From Pedobacter polaris (GTDB lineage Bacteria; Bacteroidota; Bacteroidia; Sphingobacteriales; Sphingobacteriaceae): a stretch of DNA of 64,000 bases. The stretch spans positions 186,001 to 250,000 of the forward strand of contig NZ_SWBR01000003.1 in the NCBI RefSeq assembly GCF_005116505.1. The letters run 5' to 3'. The position numbers were made by a program, and so were the translations under genes. Under the pieces are notes generated by a model. That model had not been told where the DNA came from. It saw only the letters and a program-made list of their open reading frames with translations, and did not search any database. Below are positions 17,850 through 28,044 of the stretch, piece after piece. Numbering within the stretch: the stretch's first letter is position 1; each line of letters starts with the position of its first letter.

Positions 17850-19319
17850 TTACATCTTAGAACTCCAGAATGTTGTTTGTGTAAGCTTTTTATTAATTTG
17901 TAATAATGCAGGATCGATTGGCCAATAATATTTACCAGCATCGAAGTCTGACTTGCTGATTTTATTGTCTCCAAATTTTACAATACCCATCTTTTTTCCC
18001 AATCTAACCAGGTCATAAAAACGATGTCCTTCTAAGAACAGCTCACGGCCACGTTCATCTATAATGCCTTCGAACAAATTTGCATCTGTACCTGTCCAAT
18101 CTGTTAATCCTGCTTGCAAACGAACTTCATTTAATACTATTCTGGCAGCACTATATTGTGTTAAAGCAGCAAGTGCTTCGGCTTTGAGTAATTTGATGTC
18201 TGCTAGCCTAAAAATGATAATGTTGTTATGTGTAACAGGGGTAATTACATTATTACCATTTACATAAGTAATGTTTGAATACTTAATACAAATAGGATCG
18301 GTTGTAGTTGTTAGCGCAAAAGCATTTGTAAATCTTTTATCATTTGCATTATTACCGTAAAGATTATTGAGTGTTGTCGTATTAATGGTAAAACCTGCAT
18401 TGTTTGTAACTGTGGTTAAGTACGGAGTTTTTAAGGTGTAAGAAGAAATTCCATTTACGTTACCTTCATTTTCATCGCTTTGTGCAATTTCAAAAATACC
18501 TTCAGTAGATTTTCCTTTGAAAATATTAAGGTAAGTACCACGATCTACATATTGATAAAACCCTTGATTAATCACTTGATCGGTAGCTATATTACAGTTG
18601 GTATAATCGCCTTTCCATGCATAAATGTGAGCTAATAAAGCATAAGCTGCACCCTTGTTTGCTCTTACAGCTCTATTATTGGCATTATCATAATTCCAAT
18701 TTAGCAAGCTGATAGCTGTATTTACATCTTTAATACATTGTGCAATTACATCAGCCTCTTTAGTACGAGGAAGATCTACAGCGTCAGTTATTAAGCCCGA
18801 TTCGGTTACCAAAGGAATATCTCCCCAAATTCTAGCCATATAAAAATAATTAAAGGCTCTTAAAAAATAAGCTTCGCCTAATAAATTATTTTTTGCTACT
18901 AGTGAAGAAAACTTATCATCACCTATTGTGGGTATAAATTTGATACAACGATTAGCTTGATCTATTGCGCTATAAAAAGTATCGTAGCGGCGCATTTGCA
19001 TCATTCTATCCCATACTTCAGACCCTGGAACAGCGATGGACCAATTTACATTTGAAATATCTGAATACCTCCATTGATTGGTAGTGTATTCATCAGTCGG
19101 TAAATCTCCATAGGCAAAAAAAGCAACCCCATCTGCTTTGTTTAGGGTTTTTCTCAACAAAGCATATCCAGCAGCAACACTTTGATCTGCATCCTTTTCA
19201 TTTTTCCAAAAGGTTAAATCTGTTGATTCACTTATTGGTTTTTCATCTAAGAATTTTTTGCATGAAGCAAGTGTGCTTATTGCTATAATGCAAATAATAT
19301 ATGTAGTTAATTTTTTCAT
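17850..19319 (-). CDS. SusD/RagB-family surface nutrient-binding lipoprotein
   Basis: 489 residues with a lipobox (STLASC, Cys about 20) followed by KKFLDEKP, the standard start of SusD proteins. A helical TPR-like core follows (GEAYFLRAFNYFYMARIWGDIPLV, then NKGAAYALLAHIYAWKGDY), and the C-terminus carries the family motif ERGRELFLEGHRFYDLVRLG. SusD caps the SusC pore and captures the glycan. The susC gene ends 104 bp upstream in the same operon. Confidence 0.95.
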   Translation of the reverse strand: MKKLTTYIICIIAISTLASCKKFLDEKPISESTDLTFWKNEKDADQSVAAGYALLRKTLNKADGVAFFAYGDLPTDEYTTNQWRYSDISNVNWSIAVPGSEVWDRMMQMRRYDTFYSAIDQANRCIKFIPTIGDDKFSSLVAKNNLLGEAYFLRAFNYFYMARIWGDIPLVTESGLITDAVDLPRTKEADVIAQCIKDVNTAISLLNWNYDNANNRAVRANKGAAYALLAHIYAWKGDYTNCNIATDQVINQGFYQYVDRGTYLNIFKGKSTEGIFEIAQSDENEGNVNGISSYTLKTPYLTTVTNNAGFTINTTTLNNLYGNNANDKRFTNAFALTTTTDPICIKYSNITYVNGNNVITPVTHNNIIIFRLADIKLLKAEALAALTQYSAARIVLNEVRLQAGLTDWTGTDANLFEGIIDERGRELFLEGHRFYDLVRLGKKMGIVKFGDNKISKSDFDAGKYYWPIDPALLQINKKLTQTTFWSSKM

Positions 19320-19423
19320 TGGATTATAATTTATTTTTTAATGGATATGAAGCTATCATAAGTTATGTTCACAGTTTATTTTTAAGCGGCTGTAACCTTA
19401 TGATGGTTTCATCTTTGTTTTAT

Positions 19424-22400
19424 TTAGAAAGTTAAATCTAAGCCAAATGTGTATTTTCTAGGGATAGGATAATCATTGCCAGAAGAATACCCATCAACAC
19501 CAACTGCTTCGGGGTCAGGAACTGTAGATCTAGACCATACTTTAACATTGTCTAACAAACCGTAAAATCTAATTAATCGAATGCCCATTCTTTTCGAAAC
19601 TTTTTCTGGAAGGGTATAACCTAGTCTTATGTTTTTAATCCTAAGGAAACTAGCATCCTCAACATACATGCTCTGTCCAATATGCCATTTATCAACTGTG
19701 TTTGTAATTAGGCCTGGATATTTTGCAACATCACCAGGTTTTGACCAGAAGTCGGCAACATTAAAGTTCGAAGCAGGTCCAGACCGTGGTCCCCATAGTG
19801 TATAAGGGTCACTTGTTCCAGCATCTTGTAGTTTATCAGAAAGATAACCATTACGTAATTTACGTCCTGAAATAAAGGTTGTTAAAACATCAATGCTAAA
19901 TCCTTTATAAGAGAATGAGTTGTTCATTCCGCCTGTCCAATCAGGATTTGGATTGCCATAGGAGATGTTATCGCTATAATCGATGTTATAATCTCCATTC
20001 TGGTCTACCCTTGCTGGGTCTCCTGCACCAAATTGACTACCGCCAAACTGAGTTATTCTTTTACCTGTAAGTGGATCGATAGGAACATCAGAATCTCTAG
20101 AATAAATTCCTCTAACTTCCCATACTTTATATGTAAATAGTGGTTCGCCTACACTAAGGGTTTGTTGCATCCACGGTGGTCCGAAGGTAAAATCTCTGCC
20201 ACCATTTGGAAGTTTGGTCACATAATTTTTGTTGTAAGCGATGTTAAAATTCGTATTCCACTGCACCTGTGATTTTGGTCCTAAATTGCGTGTGTTAATA
20301 CTTAATTCTACCCCAGTATTACGTAAATCTACATAGTTGTTTGATATTTGAGAGAAGCCCGTGGTAAGTGGAACTGCTACATCAAAAACTTTACTTTTCG
20401 AATCACGAACATAGTATTCGGCAGACATTGATATTCTATCATTAAAAAAGCCTAAATCTACACCTGCATTAAATTGTGGAGCTCTTTCCCAGCTAATTGA
20501 TGGTGCCGAGGCTGCACCATTATAATTTGGATACAGTACCTGTGTGCCATTATAGGTAGTCTGAGAACCACCTTGCCCATTGGCTAATGCAGAAAAAGGA
20601 TATGATGCATCGGTAATTAACGTTTGGTACTGTGCATAATAAGCTCCTGGATCGTTACCCGTTATGCCATAACTAGCCCTCAATTTAAGGTAAGAAACTA
20701 CCTTTTTAAAAGGGGTAAAGAATTTTTCTTCAGAAACATTCCATCCTGCAGAGATAGATGGAAATGCACCCCATCTATTATCTGCACTGTATCTTGATGA
20801 AGCATCAGTACGATATACAGCCTGCATTAAATATTTACCTTTATAGTCGTAAACAAAACTGCCCATCCACGATAATCGAGAACGTTGTTGAACGATATTG
20901 TTTGTGTAAAGATTTGCTCCAGATGCGATGCCATTAACTGTTTTTACCGCGTCAGAATTTCCCACACTTCTACTGTAGGTGCTATTACTCACATTTTTCT
21001 CCATTCCATAAAGCACAACCGCATTAAAATTATGCCCGCTTTCTAAGGATTTAGTATAATTTAATGTGTTTTCTAATTCCCAACGGTTGCCTTGATTAAC
21101 CCAGCCTTCTGCTTCATTTTGCCCGCTGTTGCTTAATATATTCGGTTTAAAATAACCTCTGGTGTTATTATTGATATTATACGAAATTGTACTTTTTAAG
21201 TTCAAGCCTTTGATAATGGTATATTGAGCAGAGGTATTTCCATTCAAACTCGTAGTTCTATCATCGTCTCTTAGCTCATCGTAACGGCCACTATATAGTT
21301 CTTCTTCAGTAGTCCCAATCTTCCAGAAAGATGAGGGGAAGCCCCAAGTGGTAAAAGGATATTTGGTTTGATCTCCTTGTCCGTGTCTAGATTTGGTTAG
21401 GCCCACAAATAGGTTGGTTTGGACTTGCAACGATTTAGTTGGATTTACCTGAACAAATAAGCTTGGTGTGATTCTACTAAAATCATATCCCTTCATTACG
21501 CCTTCTTCACTAAAGCGATTAAATGAAAACCGATAGGAATACGTTTCTGTAGCTGCTGCAATACTTGCATCAACATTGGTGATTAATCCAGTTTGAAGAA
21601 ATAACCCTTGCCAATCGGTATTGTTATTAAATGCAGAATTTAAACTATCTGTTAGCATCATGTTTAGATTGCCTAGCTGTGTATAACTACCATTACCAGC
21701 ATATAAGAGATCCATTTTTAAACGTCTTTCGGCAGTTCCAGTTTGGATTGGTTTTAAGGCAGGCTTATTGGCAATTCCGAAATAAGTCGCTACTCTAATT
21801 TGAGGTGGTGCACCTATGGCTGCTCTTTTTGTTTTTACAAGAATTACCCCATTAGATGCCCTGGCTCCATAAACGGCAGCTGCCGATGCATCTTTTAATA
21901 CGTCGACTGATTCAATGTCATTTGGATTAATCGCTTGTAACGGATTACTGCCATATGCAGAACCTATATCATTAACATCATAGATAATTCCATCAATTAC
22001 ATATAGCGGTGAAGAACTCTGACCTAAAACTACGCTAGTGGCTCCTCTAATATTTACAATGTTGTTTCCTCCAGGTTCCCCTGAGGTACTTAATACCGTT
22101 AAACCAGCAACACGTCCCTGTAACATTGAATCGAAGGTAGAGTAGGGGGTGTTTTCAAAATCCTTACCCTTAACAGAAGAGATTGCACCTGCGGTTTTCT
22201 TTCTTTGGATGTTTTGGTATCCAATAAGTACGACCTCGTTTAAAGACTTTGTGTCTTCTAACAATTCAATATTTAAAGTAGTTTTACCATCAATAGCAAT
22301 TTCTTTAGTAGCGAAACCCACCATGGTTAAGGTGAGTGTTAATGGGGCATCAGCTTTTAAGATTAATGTAAATTTTCCATTTTCGTCTGTTGAAGCTCCA

Positions 22401-22564
22401 TTTTTAGTGGCCTTTTGCGATACAGAAACTCCTGGAATAGGTAATCCATTGTTGTCTTTTACGGTTCCTGTAATCTTGGTTTGAGCAAAAACTTGCCACG
22501 GTATTAAAAGAATGGCAAGTATTCCAAATAATCGGCTTAAGGAAAGTTTAAATTTTAAGTTCAT
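19424..22564 (-). CDS. SusC/RagA-family TonB-linked outer membrane transporter
   Basis: 1046 residues: signal peptide (to about 27), a carboxypeptidase-regulatory-like domain (ITGTVKDNNGLPIPGVSV, about 30-110), the TonB box/plug region with SLNEVVLIGYQ and the SusC plug signature (PLYVIDGIIYD, then IESVDVLKDASAAAVYGARASNGVI), and a 22-stranded beta-barrel ending in a terminal Phe. It imports oligosaccharides with TonB energy. No STN domain, so regulation is not by a FecR/ECF pair; the AraC regulator in the neighbouring operon is a candidate. First gene of a four-gene minus-strand operon. Confidence 0.95.
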   Translation of the reverse strand: MNLKFKLSLSRLFGILAILLIPWQVFAQTKITGTVKDNNGLPIPGVSVSQKATKNGASTDENGKFTLILKADAPLTLTLTMVGFATKEIAIDGKTTLNIELLEDTKSLNEVVLIGYQNIQRKKTAGAISSVKGKDFENTPYSTFDSMLQGRVAGLTVLSTSGEPGGNNIVNIRGATSVVLGQSSSPLYVIDGIIYDVNDIGSAYGSNPLQAINPNDIESVDVLKDASAAAVYGARASNGVILVKTKRAAIGAPPQIRVATYFGIANKPALKPIQTGTAERRLKMDLLYAGNGSYTQLGNLNMMLTDSLNSAFNNNTDWQGLFLQTGLITNVDASIAAATETYSYRFSFNRFSEEGVMKGYDFSRITPSLFVQVNPTKSLQVQTNLFVGLTKSRHGQGDQTKYPFTTWGFPSSFWKIGTTEEELYSGRYDELRDDDRTTSLNGNTSAQYTIIKGLNLKSTISYNINNNTRGYFKPNILSNSGQNEAEGWVNQGNRWELENTLNYTKSLESGHNFNAVVLYGMEKNVSNSTYSRSVGNSDAVKTVNGIASGANLYTNNIVQQRSRLSWMGSFVYDYKGKYLMQAVYRTDASSRYSADNRWGAFPSISAGWNVSEEKFFTPFKKVVSYLKLRASYGITGNDPGAYYAQYQTLITDASYPFSALANGQGGSQTTYNGTQVLYPNYNGAASAPSISWERAPQFNAGVDLGFFNDRISMSAEYYVRDSKSKVFDVAVPLTTGFSQISNNYVDLRNTGVELSINTRNLGPKSQVQWNTNFNIAYNKNYVTKLPNGGRDFTFGPPWMQQTLSVGEPLFTYKVWEVRGIYSRDSDVPIDPLTGKRITQFGGSQFGAGDPARVDQNGDYNIDYSDNISYGNPNPDWTGGMNNSFSYKGFSIDVLTTFISGRKLRNGYLSDKLQDAGTSDPYTLWGPRSGPASNFNVADFWSKPGDVAKYPGLITNTVDKWHIGQSMYVEDASFLRIKNIRLGYTLPEKVSKRMGIRLIRFYGLLDNVKVWSRSTVPDPEAVGVDGYSSGNDYPIPRKYTFGLDLTF

Positions 22565-23186
22565 AGTTATTGGTTTAGGTTATAATTAATAAATGTCATT
22601 TTAACGTTTAATAAAATTAGGACACGGGGATGCTTAGATTAATGAATATTTTACCCTTTAATAATCATTTTTTAACCTAACACAATAAGTAAGAAATTTT
22701 GAAAATGAGTATTTAACCAAATTAATGAGCTGTATGCTGTGGAAAGGCCAAAATTTATTTGCTTAGGATAACGATTCTGGTTTTGAGTTAGCTTGTTTCT
22801 TTGTCAAGTTTGTGTATTTCCGTGAAAGTATCCATCTGGTGTCGTCCCAAACTGTCCAGCACGATAAAGGCATTTTCTTTTTAGTACCTTCTCATCTCCG
22901 ATTGATCAAATATGTACTCTGGTATTCTCCACAAGACATATAACAACCTTAATCGACAGGGAATTAGAAGAACTTGTCAAAGCAATGACCAGATGGGGCA
23001 TTCAACACCGAGAAAAGATTAAAAGTGAAAGGTCTTCTATTTAAATCAGAAGCAAGATTTAACCATGGATACAATGTGATAAACACAAAATTATCGACGA
23101 AAGAAAACACATTTTTTTTGAAAAATCAGTCAGATAGATATAAAGTGTCCTTATCGCAACTTTATTACACTTAATGCAGGTCAGCT
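22565..23186. other. 622-bp intergenic region, possibly decayed coding DNA
   Basis: No intact gene. The first ~100 bp are A+T-rich and should hold the susC promoter. Between about 22775 and 23045, short frames on both strands look protein-like: on the minus strand one reads ENAFIVLDSLGRHQ up to a stop near 22793 with a stop upstream, and on the plus strand one reads LEELVKAMTRWGIQHREK. I recognise neither. This may be a decayed gene or chance. Confidence 0.3.
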
Positions 23187-24224
23187 TTAGCTAGCTATAT
23201 CATTTGCCGCGTCCTTATCATCAGAAAGAAGGATCGCTCTTATGCGGTCAATGTGAATTTGAGAAAGGACTGCCCGTTCCATGGCAGATTTCGCTGCTGC
23301 GCCAGTCTGACTCTTTGCCATAGTAGTGAGTAGGTTTTTTCTTTCCTCGAACATTCTTAGAGCGGTCCACATTGTTTCCTCAATCTTTTTGGTTTGTTCG
23401 GTAAGGAGGGATTTAGACGTATATGCATGCCCGGTATGGCATCTGTATCTTAAAAGCGAGCCTTTGTCTTTGTCCACCTTCCATAACACCCCACCACATC
23501 CCGGACAGTTAAACGGCACCTGGTCACCAAGAGAATTAACAGCAGGCAGATCGCTTAGCACCCTGGTTGCAATTTTGTATTCTGTGATAATATCTTTAGG
23601 TATGGGCTTTTTATTTCCTGAAGGTTCAGAGAGAAGTTTGTAGAGCAATGGGCCCATTTCAGCTATTGGTAGGCAATAGTCAGCCTTTATCTGGTTAAGC
23701 ACATTTTTTGGCATATCAGGGTATTCAGCATCATTTGGGTCCTGAACAACGCAGGTTCCTCCACAGCGTTTGATGGCGATCATTCCCGAAGTGCCATCGT
23801 CCAGATAGCCGGTAAGCGTTATACCAATGATTCTATTGGCAAAAGTAACTGCAGCAGATCTAAATAAAGGATCTATCGCTGGCCTTGACTTGTTTTCCTG
23901 TGCTCCCTTGGTTACCAATATTTTTTTGTCCTTGTCAATCATCAAATGATGGTCGGAAGGGGCAAGGTAGATATGTCCATTGATAAGTTTAGCACCTGTT
24001 GTTGCGTGTTTACATATAAAGTTGCCTTGCTCGTTCAGTGCATTCAATAGTATATTGCCCGTGGTATCAGCAGACATATGCTGTACGATTAATATCGGTG
24101 CCTGAAAACCTTTTTTTAGCTGGCCTATAAGCTTGATAATTGCATTTAAACCCCCGGCAGAAGTACCGATAACGATAACTTTATCTACTTTTTGCTGATT
24201 TGTGCCTTTTGCTGATTTTTGCAT
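23187..24224 (-). CDS. Stand-alone CheB-type methylesterase with C-terminal zinc ribbon
   Basis: 345 residues. Positions about 13-200 are a CheB catalytic domain with the triad visible: S22 in IGTSAGG, H49 in VQHMS and D143 in LDDGTSG. There is no receiver domain. The C-terminal part has CPGCGG followed by C-H-T-G-H, a zinc-ribbon-like pattern seen in some orphan CheB proteins. CheB removes glutamyl methyl esters from receptors, but no chemoreceptor, CheA or CheW gene is in the window. It is 12 bp downstream of the CheB-CheR-kinase hybrid and co-transcribed, so the two probably act in one non-motility signalling path. Confidence 0.88.
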   Translation of the reverse strand: MQKSAKGTNQQKVDKVIVIGTSAGGLNAIIKLIGQLKKGFQAPILIVQHMSADTTGNILLNALNEQGNFICKHATTGAKLINGHIYLAPSDHHLMIDKDKKILVTKGAQENKSRPAIDPLFRSAAVTFANRIIGITLTGYLDDGTSGMIAIKRCGGTCVVQDPNDAEYPDMPKNVLNQIKADYCLPIAEMGPLLYKLLSEPSGNKKPIPKDIITEYKIATRVLSDLPAVNSLGDQVPFNCPGCGGVLWKVDKDKGSLLRYRCHTGHAYTSKSLLTEQTKKIEETMWTALRMFEERKNLLTTMAKSQTGAAAKSAMERAVLSQIHIDRIRAILLSDDKDAANDIAS

Positions 24225-24236
24225 AACTATAATCGA

Positions 24237-27200
24237 TTAATGAAGGCATGGAATGCTGAAGCAAAAGGTAGAGCCTTTTCCGATTTCACTTTCCGCCCAT
24301 ATTTTACCATTATGGCGGTGAATGATCTCTGCACATAGGTAAAGCCCAATGCCAAAGCCAGAGATTGTTTTAGTTTTTGCACTTTCAACCCTGTAATAGC
24401 GGTCGAAGAGTTTTTCTAGATCTTCTGTTTTTATTCCAAAACCATGGTCTTTAATGCTAATCTGTACGCTTTCTCCCTCAGCTTTACACGAGACTTCTAT
24501 CATATGATCTGAAGGCGAATATTTAATCGCATTGGACAAAATATTTGTGATGACCTGCCCAATCTTATCACGATCTCCTTGAATAATACAACCACAGTCA
24601 GCAGCAACACTAATCGTTACTGTAGTGTTTGCTGTTGTTATTTCCGCCACGATTTCTCTTGTCAGCGCATCAATTTCAAAAGATTGTCTATTGAGGTAAA
24701 TCTTTCCTGATTCTAAACGCGAAACATTTAGAAAACCACTGATCAGTACCTCCATTTTTTTTACCTGTCTCATCGTTTTCTCTAGTGCGCCTATTGCAAA
24801 TTCATCCTTTGTCTTTCTTGCGTTTCTGTCCAATAATTGGAGATAGCCCTGTAGGGAAGTTAATGGAGATTTCAGTTCATGGCTAACGATGGCAATAAAA
24901 TCATTTTTACGCAGGTCGTCTAGCTTATGGTCGGTAACATCATGCATAATTCCAGTTAGAAAAGCTGCGGTTCTATTCTTATCATGGGAAAGGTTTCCAA
25001 TTGCCCTTACCCAGCTATGGGCATTATCTATCAATCTTACTATTGGAAATTCAATTTCAAATCTTCCATCATCTTTAATAGCGGTTTCAATCGCTTTCAT
25101 CACAATGGGCTGATGTGAAATTTCAATTTGGCCTATAATATCATCAAGGGCAACTTCTGTATCGGCCTCAAACCCAAAAATTTCTTTAAGACGGATTGAG
25201 CAGAACAACTCCTTATCCTGGACATCGATAGACCAGGTACCCATTTCCGATGCAACCGTAGCCAAAGAAAGCATTTTTATGCTCTTGTCTAGTTCATGTT
25301 GGGCCTTTTTCAAATCAGTAACATCATAAAATGTGATAATGGCACCATTGGGCAAATCGTTTCCTTTTTTTAGATAAGGGCTGGTCATTACCTGATACAG
25401 CCTTCCCTGGTTACTTTCTATTTCCTTAATGATAATCTCTCCATCGCTGATCACTTTTTTGATATCATCTATAAGGGTCTCAAATTTTATATTCGTAGTG
25501 ATATTGCTAAGAGGACGTCCCAAATCACTCTCCATGATATTGATATGGCTAACCGCCCCGGGCGAGTATTTTTTAAGCAGGATATCTTTGTCGACAAACA
25601 GTTGTCCATTGACATTACTGCGGAAATAGTTATTCAGATCGTCATTGAGGTCAGTTAGTTCATTAATTGTGTATTTATGTGCAGCATTAACTGTTTCTAG
25701 TTCTTCATTGATTGAATGAAGCTCTTCATTTGCACTCTGCATTTCCTCATTTGCAGACAACAATTCTTCATTAAATGCCTGCATCGCCTCCTTAGAGGTT
25801 TCCAAAAAATCATTTGATGAGTTAAGGTCCTGACTGGCCTGCATCAGGTCTTCCTCTAATTGAGCTATATATTCCTTTGTTTGTACATCAATTTTGAAAC
25901 TTGCCACGTTATGTTGCACTTCAACAGTTTCTGACTTTTTAAATAGCACCAACATTCCCTTGAAATTGGTTTTTCTATCGGCATACGGACTAACAATCAA
26001 GTCGGCAGTGCTATGTTTAGCAGTTTCAGGTTCAATAAAGGAAATGTTATTGATTCTTTCCCTCTGGTTTGATTTGATAACCTTTTGGAGTGTAGAGCTG
26101 AATGCCAGACTAAGATTTTCTGGTAAAAGTTCACGAAGGTCAAATTTGAATCGTTCCTGCTTAAGGTAAGCGCTCAAATCACCAAAAGAGTTACTTACCT
26201 TGCCTTCCCTATCAATGATTACTCCTGAAAGACCGCTTTCTGAAAGAATGGCCTCATTGAGATCAGGAGCATTCTCTGAATTTCTTGGTAATGCTTTGGG
26301 TTTTATCTCTTTTTCTCCATATTTTATGGAGAGGTTAGAGATAGGGGCAGTTAACTGTCCGTCAAAGATTATGGCCCTATCAGATTTGATACTCTGGTAG
26401 ATTTTCCACTTGGCGCTGATTTCTACGAACGTGTCTTTTGCAACCGAAATGTTTTCGCTTGATCCAAGAAACAAGTATCCATTTTTTCTAAGACCAAACC
26501 CTAGTTTTGCTAAGATCTGTTTTTGTAGCACAGGCTTGATGTAGATGAGCATGTTCCGGCAACTGATAAGATCTACATAACAATAGGGAGGGTTTTTGGT
26601 GAGGTCATGCCTTGCAAAGATCAACATTTCTCTTATCTCTGGTTTGATCTTGAAACTATCGGTCGCTTTATCAAAGAATTTTACAAGTCTCTCCTTGGAT
26701 ACTGTTTTGGTGATGTTATTAGAAAATACGCCCTTTGCGGCCTGTTTTAATGCATTTTCATTAATGTCCGTAGCAAAGATTTTGACATCTATATTTGATT
26801 TTTGTTCTAATAAGTATTCCTTTATAAGGATAGCAAGAGAGTAGGCTTCTTCTCCTGTAGCACAGCAGGTTACCCATACCTTAAGCAGTTCATTTTCGGA
26901 TTTTGCAGAAATGATCTTTGGTAAAACTTCCCGTTCGAGAACTTCGTATGCTTCCCTATCTCTAAAGAATGAAGTAACACCGATCAGGAAATCACTGATC
27001 AACAGTTCAATCTCCTGTGGGTTTTTCTGAAGATAGGCAAAGAAGGAATCCAACTCCAACAGATTATGATGGGTCATTCTCCTTCTAATCCGTCTTTCAA
27101 GAGTACCATTTTTATAATGTGTAAAATCAAATGGATATTGATCTTTAATCAGGTCTACAAATTTGGCCAGCGCTTCTTCGCTTAAGGGCGCTTCTGCAGT

Positions 27201-27782
27201 AACATCTATTTCATTTCTAGTTGAGATGTACCGCTGAATGGCAAGTGGCAAGTCCGCTGCCGAAAACACATATGGGGTATCGATGGCGTTTAGCACAGAC
27301 CGTGGCATTCCGTCGAATTTTGTCTCATTAGGATCTTGTACCATAACCACACCACCTGCATTTTCAACGGCTATTGCTCCAAGTGATCCATCGCTGCCTA
27401 CCCCTGAAAGTACAATGCCTATGGCTTTGGGACCACGTTCATCTGCAAGGGAAGTTAAAAATGCATCGATAGTCATATGAGGCAGGGACTGTCCTTCCTT
27501 TTCTATCAAAAACAATTTTCCATTTCTAATGCCCATGTATTTTGTATTGGGAATCAGATATACCTTGTTAATTTCTACTGGCATTTCTTCCTCGGCTTCC
27601 AGTATATCAAGTTCACTATGGCGAGAAAGTATTTCAACCATTCTACTTTTGAAATCTGGTGAAAGGTGCGGGATGATAATATAGGAAACACTATCTATTG
27701 GTGTGTGCTCAAAAAAAGCTGACAGCGCTTCTAGTCCTCCAGCTGAGGCTCCGATAGCAACGATGTATTCTGGTTTTTTCAT
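24237..27782 (-). CDS. CheB-CheR-PAS hybrid sensor histidine kinase
   Basis: 1181 residues, domains in order: CheB methylesterase (1-190; S13, H39, D131), CheR methyltransferase (about 200-465; CCATGEEAYS as SAM site, FATDIN, NMLIYI), a poorly conserved PAS-like part (about 510-615), a long coiled coil (about 635-715, repeats of ANEEMQSANEEL), two PAS domains (about 720-825 and 840-950), HisKA (phospho-His H968 in VSHELKSP) and HATPase_c to the end. Cytoplasmic, no membrane segment. Such fusions combine methylation enzymes with a kinase and are thought to respond to redox or general stress; the output regulator is not adjacent. First gene of a two-gene operon. Confidence 0.93.
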   Translation of the reverse strand: MKKPEYIVAIGASAGGLEALSAFFEHTPIDSVSYIIIPHLSPDFKSRMVEILSRHSELDILEAEEEMPVEINKVYLIPNTKYMGIRNGKLFLIEKEGQSLPHMTIDAFLTSLADERGPKAIGIVLSGVGSDGSLGAIAVENAGGVVMVQDPNETKFDGMPRSVLNAIDTPYVFSAADLPLAIQRYISTRNEIDVTAEAPLSEEALAKFVDLIKDQYPFDFTHYKNGTLERRIRRRMTHHNLLELDSFFAYLQKNPQEIELLISDFLIGVTSFFRDREAYEVLEREVLPKIISAKSENELLKVWVTCCATGEEAYSLAILIKEYLLEQKSNIDVKIFATDINENALKQAAKGVFSNNITKTVSKERLVKFFDKATDSFKIKPEIREMLIFARHDLTKNPPYCYVDLISCRNMLIYIKPVLQKQILAKLGFGLRKNGYLFLGSSENISVAKDTFVEISAKWKIYQSIKSDRAIIFDGQLTAPISNLSIKYGEKEIKPKALPRNSENAPDLNEAILSESGLSGVIIDREGKVSNSFGDLSAYLKQERFKFDLRELLPENLSLAFSSTLQKVIKSNQRERINNISFIEPETAKHSTADLIVSPYADRKTNFKGMLVLFKKSETVEVQHNVASFKIDVQTKEYIAQLEEDLMQASQDLNSSNDFLETSKEAMQAFNEELLSANEEMQSANEELHSINEELETVNAAHKYTINELTDLNDDLNNYFRSNVNGQLFVDKDILLKKYSPGAVSHINIMESDLGRPLSNITTNIKFETLIDDIKKVISDGEIIIKEIESNQGRLYQVMTSPYLKKGNDLPNGAIITFYDVTDLKKAQHELDKSIKMLSLATVASEMGTWSIDVQDKELFCSIRLKEIFGFEADTEVALDDIIGQIEISHQPIVMKAIETAIKDDGRFEIEFPIVRLIDNAHSWVRAIGNLSHDKNRTAAFLTGIMHDVTDHKLDDLRKNDFIAIVSHELKSPLTSLQGYLQLLDRNARKTKDEFAIGALEKTMRQVKKMEVLISGFLNVSRLESGKIYLNRQSFEIDALTREIVAEITTANTTVTISVAADCGCIIQGDRDKIGQVITNILSNAIKYSPSDHMIEVSCKAEGESVQISIKDHGFGIKTEDLEKLFDRYYRVESAKTKTISGFGIGLYLCAEIIHRHNGKIWAESEIGKGSTFCFSIPCLH

Positions 27783-28044
27783 AGGGAGTAGGAATAAAAG
27801 TACCCAAAATTTGAGGCATAACCTATATTTATTTTAATAAGGAATAAATACCCCCTATAAGAAGAAAAACTTAAAATATTATTGCTATTGATGTTTTTGC
27901 CTTAATATGGCAGTTGAATCATATTTAGTTAAACCAGAAGGCATTGTTTGTTAACACAAGCATAACACGAAAAGCTAAACTCTCAGACTTTCAGATTGTT
28001 AAATGAAGGTTCCGTAATTTTAAAACCGGGAGGCATAATCATTT

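Noticed and set aside
17846..17974. Longer fasciclin protein starting at 17974
   Set aside because: It would overlap the SusD gene by 125 bp and lose the lipoprotein signal; the start at 17845 restores both spacing and lipobox.
23187..27782. Classical chemotaxis operon
   Set aside because: Only CheB and CheR domains occur; there is no receptor, CheA, CheW or CheY gene beside them, so a motility role is not supported.
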